From JALYNX01 sp963749415 (GTDB lineage: Bacteria; Actinomycetota; Acidimicrobiia; Spongiisociales; ZC4RG35): a stretch of 64,000 bases of DNA. The stretch is taken from assembly GCA_963749415.1 (NCBI GenBank), contig CAVVMG010000001.1:124001-188000 (forward strand), given 5' to 3'. The translations under genes and the position numbers were made by a program. The notes beneath the pieces are model-generated. The model saw nothing but the letters and a program-made list of their open reading frames with translations, was not told where the DNA came from and ran no database searches. Shown piece by piece: positions 26,140 through 32,787 of this stretch; the first letter of the stretch is position 1; the number at the start of each line of letters is the position of its first letter.

Positions 26140-27192
26140 TCAACCACTTCCGCTTGTTGAGCTCTTGGTCGTTTCCCTTTCGATGCGTCTCGGATTTCTC
26201 CGCTCGCGGAGCACGCGCTCCACGGTTTTGATGATCCGATCGCCCGAAACCAGCATGCCGCCGATGATGACCAGCCCGAACACGACGAACTGGAGGGCTG
26301 TAGGGAGCCCCATCGACCGCATCATGTAGTCGAGTCCGACGAGGAAGAAAGCCGCGGCAAAAGTGGAGAGAGGGCTGGCCAGGCCCCCAGTCAGAGAGGC
26401 GCCGCCGATCACCACTGCGGCGATCGGCCCCAACAGGTATTCAGAGCCGATAGACACACCCGGGCTGCCGAGGAGCCCGGCGAGAGCCACCCCAGCGACC
26501 CCGTACAGGGTCGCCGCCACGACATAGGCCGATATCTGATTCAAGTTGACCCGAAGGCCGACCACCTGTGACGACACGGGGTTGGCGCCAACCGCCTGGA
26601 ACCGGCGGCCCACCGTGAGGTACCTGAAGCCCACGATCAGGACCAGGGCGATCACCAGCCCGATCCAGAACACGGGACTGATCCCGAGCACCCTGGTCCT
26701 GGTCCAACTGGACCACGCATCGGGGACCGGGCTCTGAACCGGGAAGGCCCGCCCGTATCGGGCGACGACCCCAATCACTACCTGACCGACCGCAAGGGTG
26801 ACGATGAGCGGGTTGAGCTTGAGGCCGCCCACCAGGATCCCGTTCAGTAGCCCGACGAGGGCAGCGGCGCCGACCGCTGTGAGGAGGGCGATCCCGACGC
26901 GCTCATCGGCCTGCTGACCGACGCCCACCATGAGCGCCGCGGCCAGCGACATGGTCCCCGGGACGCTGAGATCGATACCACCGGTCATGATGACCAGCAT
27001 CTGACCGAGAGCGGTGATGGCCAGGAGTGCCCCGTAGGGAGCGATCGCGCTCAGTGTCACGCTGCCGAGCGTCGCCGGAACCCAGATCATGGCCACGATC
27101 ACCAGCAGGATCAGCGCGATATACGCCGGGAGGTACCGGGAGGCGACCACGAACGATGTGATCGCCGTGGAGGAAGTGGTCGCGCTCGTCAC
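26140..27192 (-). CDS. ABC transporter permease, RbsC type
   Basis: CUT2-family permease of 350 residues with about ten membrane segments; signatures TGGIDLSVPGTMSLAAALM and GGASLTGGLASPLSTF. It has no fused enzyme domain, unlike its partner at 20611-23074, so the pore is probably a heterodimer with one tethered amidohydrolase. Start is the GTG at 27192 overlapping the amidohydrolase stop by 4 bp (GTGA); the ATG-like start at 27339 lies inside that gene and encodes a non-homologous Arg-rich stretch. The binding-protein gene starts 79 bp downstream. Confidence 0.92.
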   Translation of the reverse strand: MTSATTSSTAITSFVVASRYLPAYIALILLVIVAMIWVPATLGSVTLSAIAPYGALLAITALGQMLVIMTGGIDLSVPGTMSLAAALMVGVGQQADERVGIALLTAVGAAALVGLLNGILVGGLKLNPLIVTLAVGQVVIGVVARYGRAFPVQSPVPDAWSSWTRTRVLGISPVFWIGLVIALVLIVGFRYLTVGRRFQAVGANPVSSQVVGLRVNLNQISAYVVAATLYGVAGVALAGLLGSPGVSIGSEYLLGPIAAVVIGGASLTGGLASPLSTFAAAFFLVGLDYMMRSMGLPTALQFVVFGLVIIGGMLVSGDRIIKTVERVLRERRNPRRIERETTKSSTSGSG

Positions 27193-28433
27193 GCGATTTC
27201 CCCGGAGCCGGATCCGACGAGCAGGCCGGCGGCTCCGGCCACCCGGGCTTGCGCGGTCGCGGCCAGGCTGCGGGCCTTGGCCACGTCGGCAGTAAGGCTC
27301 CCGCCCTGCATCACGGCCTGCCCGCTGACGAGGACCCAATCCACGTTCGAGGTATCCATGCCCCAGACCACGGCGCCAATCGGGTCGTTCACCGGTGCAA
27401 TGTTGGGTCGGTCGGTGCGAAGGAGGACCAGATCGGCCTTCTTCCCTGGTTCCAAGGTCCCGGCGACGGACCCGAGTCCGACTGCTTTGGCCCCGTCGAC
27501 GGTGCCGAAGCGGATCACCTCGCGGGTCGTGAGCAGGTTGGGAAGACCCGCCTTGCCAGCCAGCTTGAGATCGAAGTATGTGGCGTGCTGGAGGGAGATC
27601 GTTGCCCTCATCTGAGCGAAAAGGTCGCCAGGGGCGACCCGCTCGTCGTCGATGCCGAGACCGGGCCGGATCTTGCGATCGATGATCCGCTGGATGGGGG
27701 GTGTTCCAATCCCATTTGCCATCTCGGAAGAAGGGGTGAGGGCCACCCTCGCTCCAGATGCCGCGATGGCGTCGAGGCTTCCATCATCGAGATTGGTGCA
27801 GTGGACGAGGGTCACGTCGGGCCCGAGTAGCTCCCCGAGTGATGCAATCTCTCCGACTCCGGCCTCTTCGATGCCGGAGTGGGCGTGAACCCGGGCGCCC
27901 AACTGTCGGGCCCGAGCCAATCCATCGGCCAGCCCGGCAACTGTGGCGCCCAACGCGACAGTGGTCGTGCCGGCGCCGAGCGACTGGTGCAGGCGCTGAA
28001 ATGTCACGGCGTCAGGAACCACGAGCACGGTTCGGAGTCCGGAGTCGAGGTGGGCCTCGAGGGCAACCTCTGCCAGGCTGCCGTCGGAATGGGAGTCGGA
28101 CCAGTCGACGATGGACGTGATTCCCGCCTCGGCGGCCCCGAGCAATCCGATCAGGGTCGCCGCGTACAGGTCATCGGCTTCATAGTGAGTGCCGGCGTCC
28201 GACGAGCCATCGCCGGTATTGCGAAACAGAGAGCGCCATACGTGACGATGGGTGTCAACGAACCCGGGCATGACAATGGTGTCGGCGGCATCGATGACCT
28301 CGGCGTCGCGAGCGCGGATACCAGGCCCGACTTCGACGATGGTGTCACCGTCGATCAAGACGTCGGCTACGGCGAAGTTGGCCCTCGCCATGGTGAGGAC
28401 GCACCCGCCGCGAAGGAGCGTCTTTGTCTTCAT
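27189..28433 (-). CDS. Metal-dependent amidohydrolase (TRZ/ATZ, cytosine-deaminase-like)
   Basis: Cytoplasmic amidohydrolase of 414 residues. Metal and catalytic residues are in FVDTHRHVWRSLF (HxH), ARVHAHSGIEE, LVHCTNLDDG and GLGIDDERV; the C-terminal LEPGKKADLVLLRTDRP and MDTSNVDWVLVSG close the composite beta-sandwich. It is a clear relative of the enzyme half of the fused gene at 20611-23074 (shared GMDTSNVD, GTPPIQ and HCT segments), so the operon carries a free and a membrane-tethered version. First gene of the transporter operon; start ATG at 28433. Likely deaminates or hydrolyses a cyclic amide or purine/triazine-like compound, but the substrate cannot be read from sequence. Confidence 0.92.
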   Translation of the reverse strand: MKTKTLLRGGCVLTMARANFAVADVLIDGDTIVEVGPGIRARDAEVIDAADTIVMPGFVDTHRHVWRSLFRNTGDGSSDAGTHYEADDLYAATLIGLLGAAEAGITSIVDWSDSHSDGSLAEVALEAHLDSGLRTVLVVPDAVTFQRLHQSLGAGTTTVALGATVAGLADGLARARQLGARVHAHSGIEEAGVGEIASLGELLGPDVTLVHCTNLDDGSLDAIAASGARVALTPSSEMANGIGTPPIQRIIDRKIRPGLGIDDERVAPGDLFAQMRATISLQHATYFDLKLAGKAGLPNLLTTREVIRFGTVDGAKAVGLGSVAGTLEPGKKADLVLLRTDRPNIAPVNDPIGAVVWGMDTSNVDWVLVSGQAVMQGGSLTADVAKARSLAATAQARVAGAAGLLVGSGSGEIA

Positions 28434-28511
28434 CCGTTCCCGATGAAATCGACCGCCGCGAGCACCCGGGCGACGGAGAACGGCAGTGGGTCATGGGGGC
28501 CACTCACTGAT

Positions 28512-28526
28512 CAGTCACACTACACA
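28512..28526 (-). promoter_or_regulatory. Promoter-like motif TGTGTAGTGTGACTG (copy 2)
   Basis: Exact copy of the 15-mer at 19227-19241, about 80 nt upstream of the amidohydrolase ATG on the same strand, in the 149-bp gap after the bicupin gene. Probably the promoter (-10 TAGTGT) or a regulator site for the transporter/amidohydrolase operon. Confidence 0.45.
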
Positions 28527-28582
28527 TCCCGACTCTCGACCCGCCCTGGAAAGCACACGGTCCGGTGCCGGAGCGCCGGCCG

Positions 28583-29479
28583 TCACCCGCCTGCCTCGAG
28601 AGCCTCAGTGAGGTAGATCCAATCGCGTCGGAATCGGTAGGAATGGCGAGCGGGGGGCTGAGGCGCCTGGGTCTCGAGCCAGCGCACCGGGCCGTCTCCA
28701 ACATTGCGAAACTCGTGCACACAGCCGACGCCGGCCCAAGCCACGTCGCCGGGCTCGAGGTGGTATTTGTCCCCGTCGAAGCCGGCCTCGACCTCCCCTT
28801 CGAGGATCAGGTACGCCTCTTCCAGCGGGTGGTCGTGGGCCCCGGCGAAACCCCCTGGGACGTACTGGACCATGAACATCGTCGAGAGATCGGCACCCAG
28901 GTCGGAGTCGATCATCATCTTGACCGAGATCCCGCTGTAGACCAGGAGGGCCGTCCGCATACTGGCACTCAGGGCGAGCCGGTCCTGGGTCTGCATCGCG
29001 GGATCCATGTTCTCGGGATCGATATGGCCAAAGCTCCGATTCCTCGGGTCGCGCACGTCGATAGGCGCACCATCACCGACGGGTAGTGCCACAGGGAAGT
29101 AAGTGTCGAATTCGTGGCGCCGACGGGGAAGGGGAGCACGCATCTCGGCGAACGAAACCGGGGCGGACGACACGTTGCGCAGAGAGTGGGCCGCCCCCAC
29201 CGGAATGAGCCCGTAGTCCCCGGCGCCGAGCTGGACACTGCCCTCCGGGAGATCGGCGACCAGGTCCCCATCGATGACGTAGAAGGTCTCTTCGAATGAA
29301 TGAAGATGATGGGAGACCACGCCACCTGGGCCGAGCCGCGACATCTGAAAACCCATCTGCACTGCCCCCGACCCCTCGTCGACGATGAGGTCTCCGAGGT
29401 ACTCGGTGCTCTTCCCTTCGAACTCTGTCGGGACCCGGTACTGGTGATCACCGGCCTTCTTGACAATGTGATTCGACAT
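28583..29479 (-). CDS. Bicupin protein
   Basis: Two tandem cupin barrels in 298 residues. Cupin 1 carries VVSHHLHSFEETFYVIDG and GAAHSLRNV; cupin 2 carries GAHDHPLEEAYLILEGE and GCVHEFRNVGDGPV, each with the His/Glu set for one metal ion. The arrangement resembles (S)-ureidoglycine aminohydrolase (AllE) and other bicupin enzymes of purine or aromatic catabolism, but specific residues cannot be checked by eye. The start at 29479 (MSNHIVKKAGD) follows GGGAG; the longer start at 29599 is unlikely. Being next to the amidohydrolase/ABC operon and divergent from an SDR and an XRE-cupin regulator, it is probably part of the same pathway. Confidence 0.85.
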   Translation of the reverse strand: MSNHIVKKAGDHQYRVPTEFEGKSTEYLGDLIVDEGSGAVQMGFQMSRLGPGGVVSHHLHSFEETFYVIDGDLVADLPEGSVQLGAGDYGLIPVGAAHSLRNVSSAPVSFAEMRAPLPRRRHEFDTYFPVALPVGDGAPIDVRDPRNRSFGHIDPENMDPAMQTQDRLALSASMRTALLVYSGISVKMMIDSDLGADLSTMFMVQYVPGGFAGAHDHPLEEAYLILEGEVEAGFDGDKYHLEPGDVAWAGVGCVHEFRNVGDGPVRWLETQAPQPPARHSYRFRRDWIYLTEALEAGG

Positions 29480-29612
29480 GCAACTCCCAGCTCGAGAGGA
29501 CCGAACAGCGAGGCTACACACCGTCCTGGCCTGCATCCGGCCCCTTTGGGGCGCCGTGCCCATGGAGGCATTTCCGCGGCGATTACCGATACTGAGCACC
29601 CGCGGGCAGGTC

Positions 29613-29625
29613 TAGGCTCGCAGAG
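29613..29625 (+). promoter_or_regulatory. Leaderless-type promoter and 14-codon upstream ORF before the SDR gene
   Basis: TAGGCT (29613-29618), a frequent actinobacterial -10, is followed after 7 nt by ATG at 29626, which opens a 14-codon frame ending TGA at 29670, overlapping the SDR start at 29660 in another frame. This would make a leaderless short ORF whose translation ends at the SDR initiation site. No convincing -35 is seen. Confidence 0.4.
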
Positions 29626-29659
29626 ATGACTGTTGCGGAGCGAGGGAAGGACCGACGGG

Positions 29660-30352
29660 ATGGGCGATGAGGTCGTCTTGGTCGTTGGGGGAACCAGGGG
29701 AATAGGCCTCGAAGTCGCTCGCCACTATGCGGCCCGGGGCGACGCCGTGGTGATCACCGGTAGGGATGCCGCCGGCGCCACAGCGGTGGCCTCCGAGCTC
29801 GGACCAGAGGTGAGCGGCATCGGCTTCGACATGGGGGACCCTTTCCAGGTCGGGCCGGCGCTAGCGGACGTGGGCCCGGTCTCCCGCCTGGTGTTGGCTG
29901 CCATCGCCCGCGACGAGAATCCGACACGGGAGTACAAGATCGCGGCCGCGGTCGAGCTCACGACGATGAAACTCGTCAGTTACGTCGAGACCGTCCACAC
30001 CTTGCTCCCCCGCCTCTCCGACTCGAGCTCGGTCGTTCTCTTCGGGGGACGGGCCAAGGACCGACCCTATCCCGGCTCGACCACGGTCACCACTATCAAT
30101 GGCGGTGTCAGCTCGATGATCCGGACCCTCGCTGTCGAGCTGGCCCCGATCCGATTCAATGCGATCCATCCGGGGATCGTTGGGGACAGCCCGTATTGGA
30201 AAGACAAGCCGCTCGATGCGGTCGTGGCCAGGACCCCGACCCACCGCCTTGTCACCATGGCCGACGTGGTCGACGCCACCGTCTTCCTCCTCGAGAATCA
30301 ATCCGTCAATGGGGTGAACCTGTATGTCGACGGCGGCTGGATGTTGATGTGA
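29660..30352 (+). CDS. Atypical short-chain dehydrogenase/reductase
   Basis: SDR-fold protein of 230 residues. The nucleotide-binding motif is VVGGTRGIGLEVA, and the C-terminal half (RTLAVELAPIRFNAIHPG, VNLYVDGGWML) is typical SDR. However, where the family has Tyr-x3-Lys before the ...LAVELAP helix, the sequence is TTVTTINGGVSS: both Tyr and Lys are missing. It may therefore be a binding or regulatory protein, or use another mechanism. Start at 29660 is supported by GGGAAGGA 8 nt upstream. Its stop overlaps the GTG of the following regulator by 4 bp, so the two are co-expressed, divergently from the bicupin/amidohydrolase array. Confidence 0.85.
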   Translation: MGDEVVLVVGGTRGIGLEVARHYAARGDAVVITGRDAAGATAVASELGPEVSGIGFDMGDPFQVGPALADVGPVSRLVLAAIARDENPTREYKIAAAVELTTMKLVSYVETVHTLLPRLSDSSSVVLFGGRAKDRPYPGSTTVTTINGGVSSMIRTLAVELAPIRFNAIHPGIVGDSPYWKDKPLDAVVARTPTHRLVTMADVVDATVFLLENQSVNGVNLYVDGGWMLM

Positions 30353-31011
30353 GCCAGAGCAGCGGGACCACTGTCAAACACGAGCTCGACGGGATCGGCG
30401 ACCGCCTCCGGGAGGAGCGCCTGAAAGCCGGGATCAGCCAGCGCGAGCTCGCCCGTCGGGTCGGGCTCTCGGCGAGCCTGATCTCACAGTTGGAGAGCGG
30501 GTTGTCCAAGCCCTCGGTCGGCACGCTCTATGCGATCGTCACGGAGCTCGGGGTATCGGTGGAGAGGGTGATCCGTGGCGATCACGCGACCGGGCCCGAA
30601 TCTGTCACCGCTCCCCAGTCGGACCCCAGCCCACTCGTGCACCCCGATGAGCGGGCCGTGGTCGACCTCGCCTCCGGCGTGCGCTGGGAACAGCTGACCT
30701 CGGAGACCGAGGAGGGAGTCGACTTCCTCCATGTCATCTACGACGTTGGCGGCTCGTCGACTCCGGACAGCTCGTTGATGCGTCACAACGGCCGGGAATA
30801 CGGGTACGTGATCTCGGGCACTCTGGGAGTCCAGGTCGGCTTCGAGAAGCACATCATGAGTCCCGGGGACTCGATTGCCTTCGATTCCACCACCCCTCAC
30901 CGCCTATACAACGACGGTGCCGAGCCGGTGCACTCCATCTGGTTCGTCGTCGGCCGTGATGGGGACAACAGGGCCCGACTCAGCGGTCACACCCAGGGCG
31001 GGACTGCCTAG
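30349..31011 (+). CDS. XRE-family regulator with C-terminal cupin sensor
   Basis: 220 residues: N-terminal helix-turn-helix (GISQRELARRVGLSASLISQ, about 28-47) and C-terminal cupin barrel (SSLMRHNGREYGYVISGTL, PGDSIAFDSTTPHRLYN). This MmsR/PuuR-like architecture senses small metabolites and controls neighbouring catabolic genes. The start is the GTG overlapping the SDR stop (GTGA); the longer in-frame start at 30196 lies in SDR coding sequence. Position between the catabolic array and the ferritin region makes the array its most likely target; no operator was identified with confidence. Confidence 0.92.
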   Translation: MSQSSGTTVKHELDGIGDRLREERLKAGISQRELARRVGLSASLISQLESGLSKPSVGTLYAIVTELGVSVERVIRGDHATGPESVTAPQSDPSPLVHPDERAVVDLASGVRWEQLTSETEEGVDFLHVIYDVGGSSTPDSSLMRHNGREYGYVISGTLGVQVGFEKHIMSPGDSIAFDSTTPHRLYNDGAEPVHSIWFVVGRDGDNRARLSGHTQGGTA

Positions 31012-31196
31012 ACGGAGGCCCCGACGTGGAGGCTGACTCGCACCGGTGACGCGGCGCCGGTCAACATCTCGGCGCTCGCCCCGCAGGCGCACTGGTAGTG
31101 GACCAGGATCCCGTTCTCCGTGTTCTGGATCCCATCGATACTCGAGGTCCAGATGATCACTTCGCGGCCCAATCGCTCACACTCCGCGAGAAACAC
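31008..31196 (-). CDS. Small conserved-type protein with CxC motif (62 aa)
   Basis: Short protein of unknown function: GTG start at 31196 preceded by AGGAGGAG at 4 nt spacing. The body REVIIWTSSIDGIQNTENG then HYQCACGASAEMLTG resembles small actinobacterial proteins in which a beta-rich segment ends with a Cys-x-Cys-Gly pair. It overlaps the 3' end of the 56-residue ORF upstream by 20 bp, so the two form one transcription unit, divergent from ferritin. The two cysteines could bind metal, but a full site would need a dimer. Function not assigned. Confidence 0.6.
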   Translation of the reverse strand: MFLAECERLGREVIIWTSSIDGIQNTENGILVHYQCACGASAEMLTGAASPVRVSLHVGASV

Positions 31197-31347
31197 GGCT
31201 CTCCTCCTCACGGGTCTGGGGACGGCTCCGGCCCGCCCTCCTGCTGGAACGGGGAATGGACTTGAAGAGACGGGCTCGCTCTGCTGCCCGCTGCCTGCTG
31301 TCCATGATCTCCCTGCTGATCACCAATGCTGCGAAGGGAGTCATCAT
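31177..31347 (-). CDS. Small basic protein (56 aa)
   Basis: A frame too short for routine gene calls: starts MMTPFAALVISREIM, ends ESRVSRGV, with a strongly basic middle (RQRAAERARLFKSIPRSSRR). Support is unusually good: Shine-Dalgarno GGAGGTGA (31354-31361) 6 nt before the ATG, a promoter 38 nt further upstream (31392-31420) and a following gene that overlaps by 20 bp. The basic helix could bind nucleic acid or membrane; unknown function. A longer frame, 31208-31513, on the same strand covers the same DNA but has no ribosome site. Confidence 0.6.
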   Translation of the reverse strand: MMTPFAALVISREIMDSRQRAAERARLFKSIPRSSRRAGRSRPQTREEESRVSRGV

Positions 31348-31363
31348 TTGCCATCACCTCCAT

Positions 31364-31393
31364 GTAATGAGTATTGATCTGTTCACTCATTAC
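31364..31393. promoter_or_regulatory. Operator-like dyad 1 (GTAATGAGT-N12-ACTCATTAC)
   Basis: Perfect 9-bp arms at 31364-31372 and 31385-31393, total 30 bp. The right arm covers the -10/start of the small-protein promoter and the left arm its leader. AT-rich arms stand out in this high-GC sequence. Together with dyad 2 they form a tandem operator in the 183-bp space between small-protein genes and ferritin. Confidence 0.7.
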
Positions 31394-31420
31394 GATACCG
31401 CAGTTGCTGTAATAAGTCAA
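31392..31420 (-). promoter_or_regulatory. Promoter of the small-protein operon
   Basis: Minus strand TTGACT (31420-31415), 17-bp spacer, TATCGT (31397-31392). Predicted start near 31385, giving a 38-nt leader with the GGAGGTGA ribosome site. Both hexamers are covered by arms of the two dyads described separately, which suggests repression. Confidence 0.65.
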
Positions 31421-31438
31421 CGGACTTTGTCTCATTAC
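31409..31438. promoter_or_regulatory. Operator-like dyad 2 (GTAATAAGT-N12-TCTCATTAC)
   Basis: Same geometry as dyad 1 (9-bp arms, 12-bp spacer, 30 bp overall), displaced by exactly 45 bp; arms match each other at 7 of 9 positions. The left arm overlaps the -35 hexamer. The binding protein is not identifiable; a metal- or redox-responsive regulator is suggested only by the adjacent ferritin gene. Confidence 0.65.
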
Positions 31439-31530
31439 CATTGCGCATCCGCCCGTCCTCGCAAAGCCTGGGCCGCGGCGATGTGGTGCCCGATACGATT
31501 GCCGACCAGCCAATACCCAGGAGCCGACAA

Positions 31531-32034
31531 ATGCGAATGCCAGACGATCTCGCCATCGCCTTCAACAGACAAGTGACCATGGAGCTGGGCTCTGCCACCT
31601 CTTACCTGCAGATGGCGGCGTATTTCTCCGACCACAACCTGGTGGGGATGAGCATCTGGATGAGGAGACAGGCCCAGGAGGAGAGAGCCCATGCCGATCG
31701 CTTCATCGACTTCGTCCTCGACCGGGGGAACCACGTCACCATCGGCGATGTGCCGGCTCCCCGCTCCGAATTCTCAGGGCCGGAAGAGGTGTTCGAGGCG
31801 TCTCTCGAGCAGGAACGCGCGGTCACCGAGGCGATCCACGACCTGTACCGACTCGCCGACGAGCTCGGGGACCTCGCCAGCTTTCCCTTTCTCCAAGCGT
31901 TCATAGCCGAGCAGAACGAGGAAGAGTCGACCGTGGAGACCATCCTCGACCGGGTTCGCCTTGCCGGTGGCGACTCCGGTGCGATCTTCCTGCTCGATCA
32001 CGAGCTGGGAGCGAGAGGGGACGATCCCGCTTAG
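31531..32034 (+). CDS. Ferritin (non-haem iron storage protein)
   Basis: Ferritin-like four-helix protein of 167 residues, the normal length, forming a 24-mer iron store. Ferroxidase residues are visible: Glu18 (TMELGSATSYL) with Tyr25, Glu51 and His54 (EERAH), Glu95 (EQERAV), Gln128/Glu131 (AEQNEEES). Start ATG at 31531 follows CAGGAG at 8 nt. The 183 bp upstream of it, between the small-protein ATG at 31347 and this gene, carry two tandem dyads that may serve both divergent units; no clear plus-strand promoter was found. Confidence 0.93.
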   Translation: MRMPDDLAIAFNRQVTMELGSATSYLQMAAYFSDHNLVGMSIWMRRQAQEERAHADRFIDFVLDRGNHVTIGDVPAPRSEFSGPEEVFEASLEQERAVTEAIHDLYRLADELGDLASFPFLQAFIAEQNEEESTVETILDRVRLAGGDSGAIFLLDHELGARGDDPA

Positions 32035-32116
32035 TGACAGATCTGGCGCACGGCGAGTCCGGGGCTGCCATTTGTCGTAGGGTCGGCGAGCCGGACTCGT
32101 CACAGAGGAGGAATCG

Positions 32117-32774
32117 ATGAACTGGGGGCGCGTGTTCTTTGGAGGGCTGGTCGTGGCGGCCGGGGTCATTCTCCTGCTCGACAACACCGGTGCACTGGAT
32201 GCCGGGGAGGTGTTCACGACATGGTGGCCCATCGTGGTGATCGTCGCCGGGTTCCTGGCGCTGGTCGCCAATCCCCGGCACTGGGCGGCGCCGGTGATCG
32301 TGATGCTCGTCGGAGGCGCCCTCCTCCTATGGACTCTCGATGTAGTCGACTCGCTCGACCTGGTGATCCCAGCGGCGCTGATCCTGATCGGGATCTTCGT
32401 GATCTTCGGTCGGGGCCGACCTGGCGCCGAGGAAACGAGCGCCGACCGGATCAGCACGTTCAACTTCTTCTCGGGAAGTGAGCTCGCCTCCCACTCGAAG
32501 CAGTTCACCGGCGGGAACGTCGCCGCGGTGTTCGGGGGCGCCGAGATCGATCTCCGCGACGCCGCGCTCGACACCGGGAGCCGTGATCGACGTCTTTGTC
32601 GCATTCGGGGGCATCGAGATCAGCGTGCCCGAGGGCTGGCAGGTCCTGACCCGCGGCTTCCCCATATTCGGTGGCTTCGACAACGCGACCACCAAGGATC
32701 GGATCGCACCGGATGCCCCCACCCTCAGTGTGCAGGCCACGATCCTCTTCGGGGGTGTGGAGATCAAACACTGA
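32117..32774 (+). CDS. LiaF-like / DUF5668 membrane protein (frameshifted)
   Basis: Four short membrane segments in the first 100 residues (VFFGGLVVAAGVILLLDN, WWPIVVIVAGFLALV and two more), followed by a LiaF-type beta-rich domain (FFSGSELASHSKQF, GGNVAAVFGGAEIDLRDA). The frame breaks at about 32568-32578; the continuation AVIDVFVAFGGIEISVPEGW to the stop at 32774 is in the next frame. Joined, it is about 219 residues, the usual length. LiaF-like proteins modulate envelope-stress signalling; no two-component pair is adjacent. GAGGAG ribosome site lies 5 nt before the ATG. Confidence 0.8.
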
Positions 32775-32787
32775 ACGCCCGCTTACG

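Noticed and set aside
28434..28582. Small gene in the gap between amidohydrolase and bicupin
   Set aside because: No frame with a ribosome site or compositional bias; only the TAGTGTGAC promoter-like motif stands out.
31208..31513. 101-codon minus-strand frame over the small-protein region
   Set aside because: It runs through the promoter and both operator dyads and has no ribosome site; the 56-codon frame within it, read in another phase, is much better supported.
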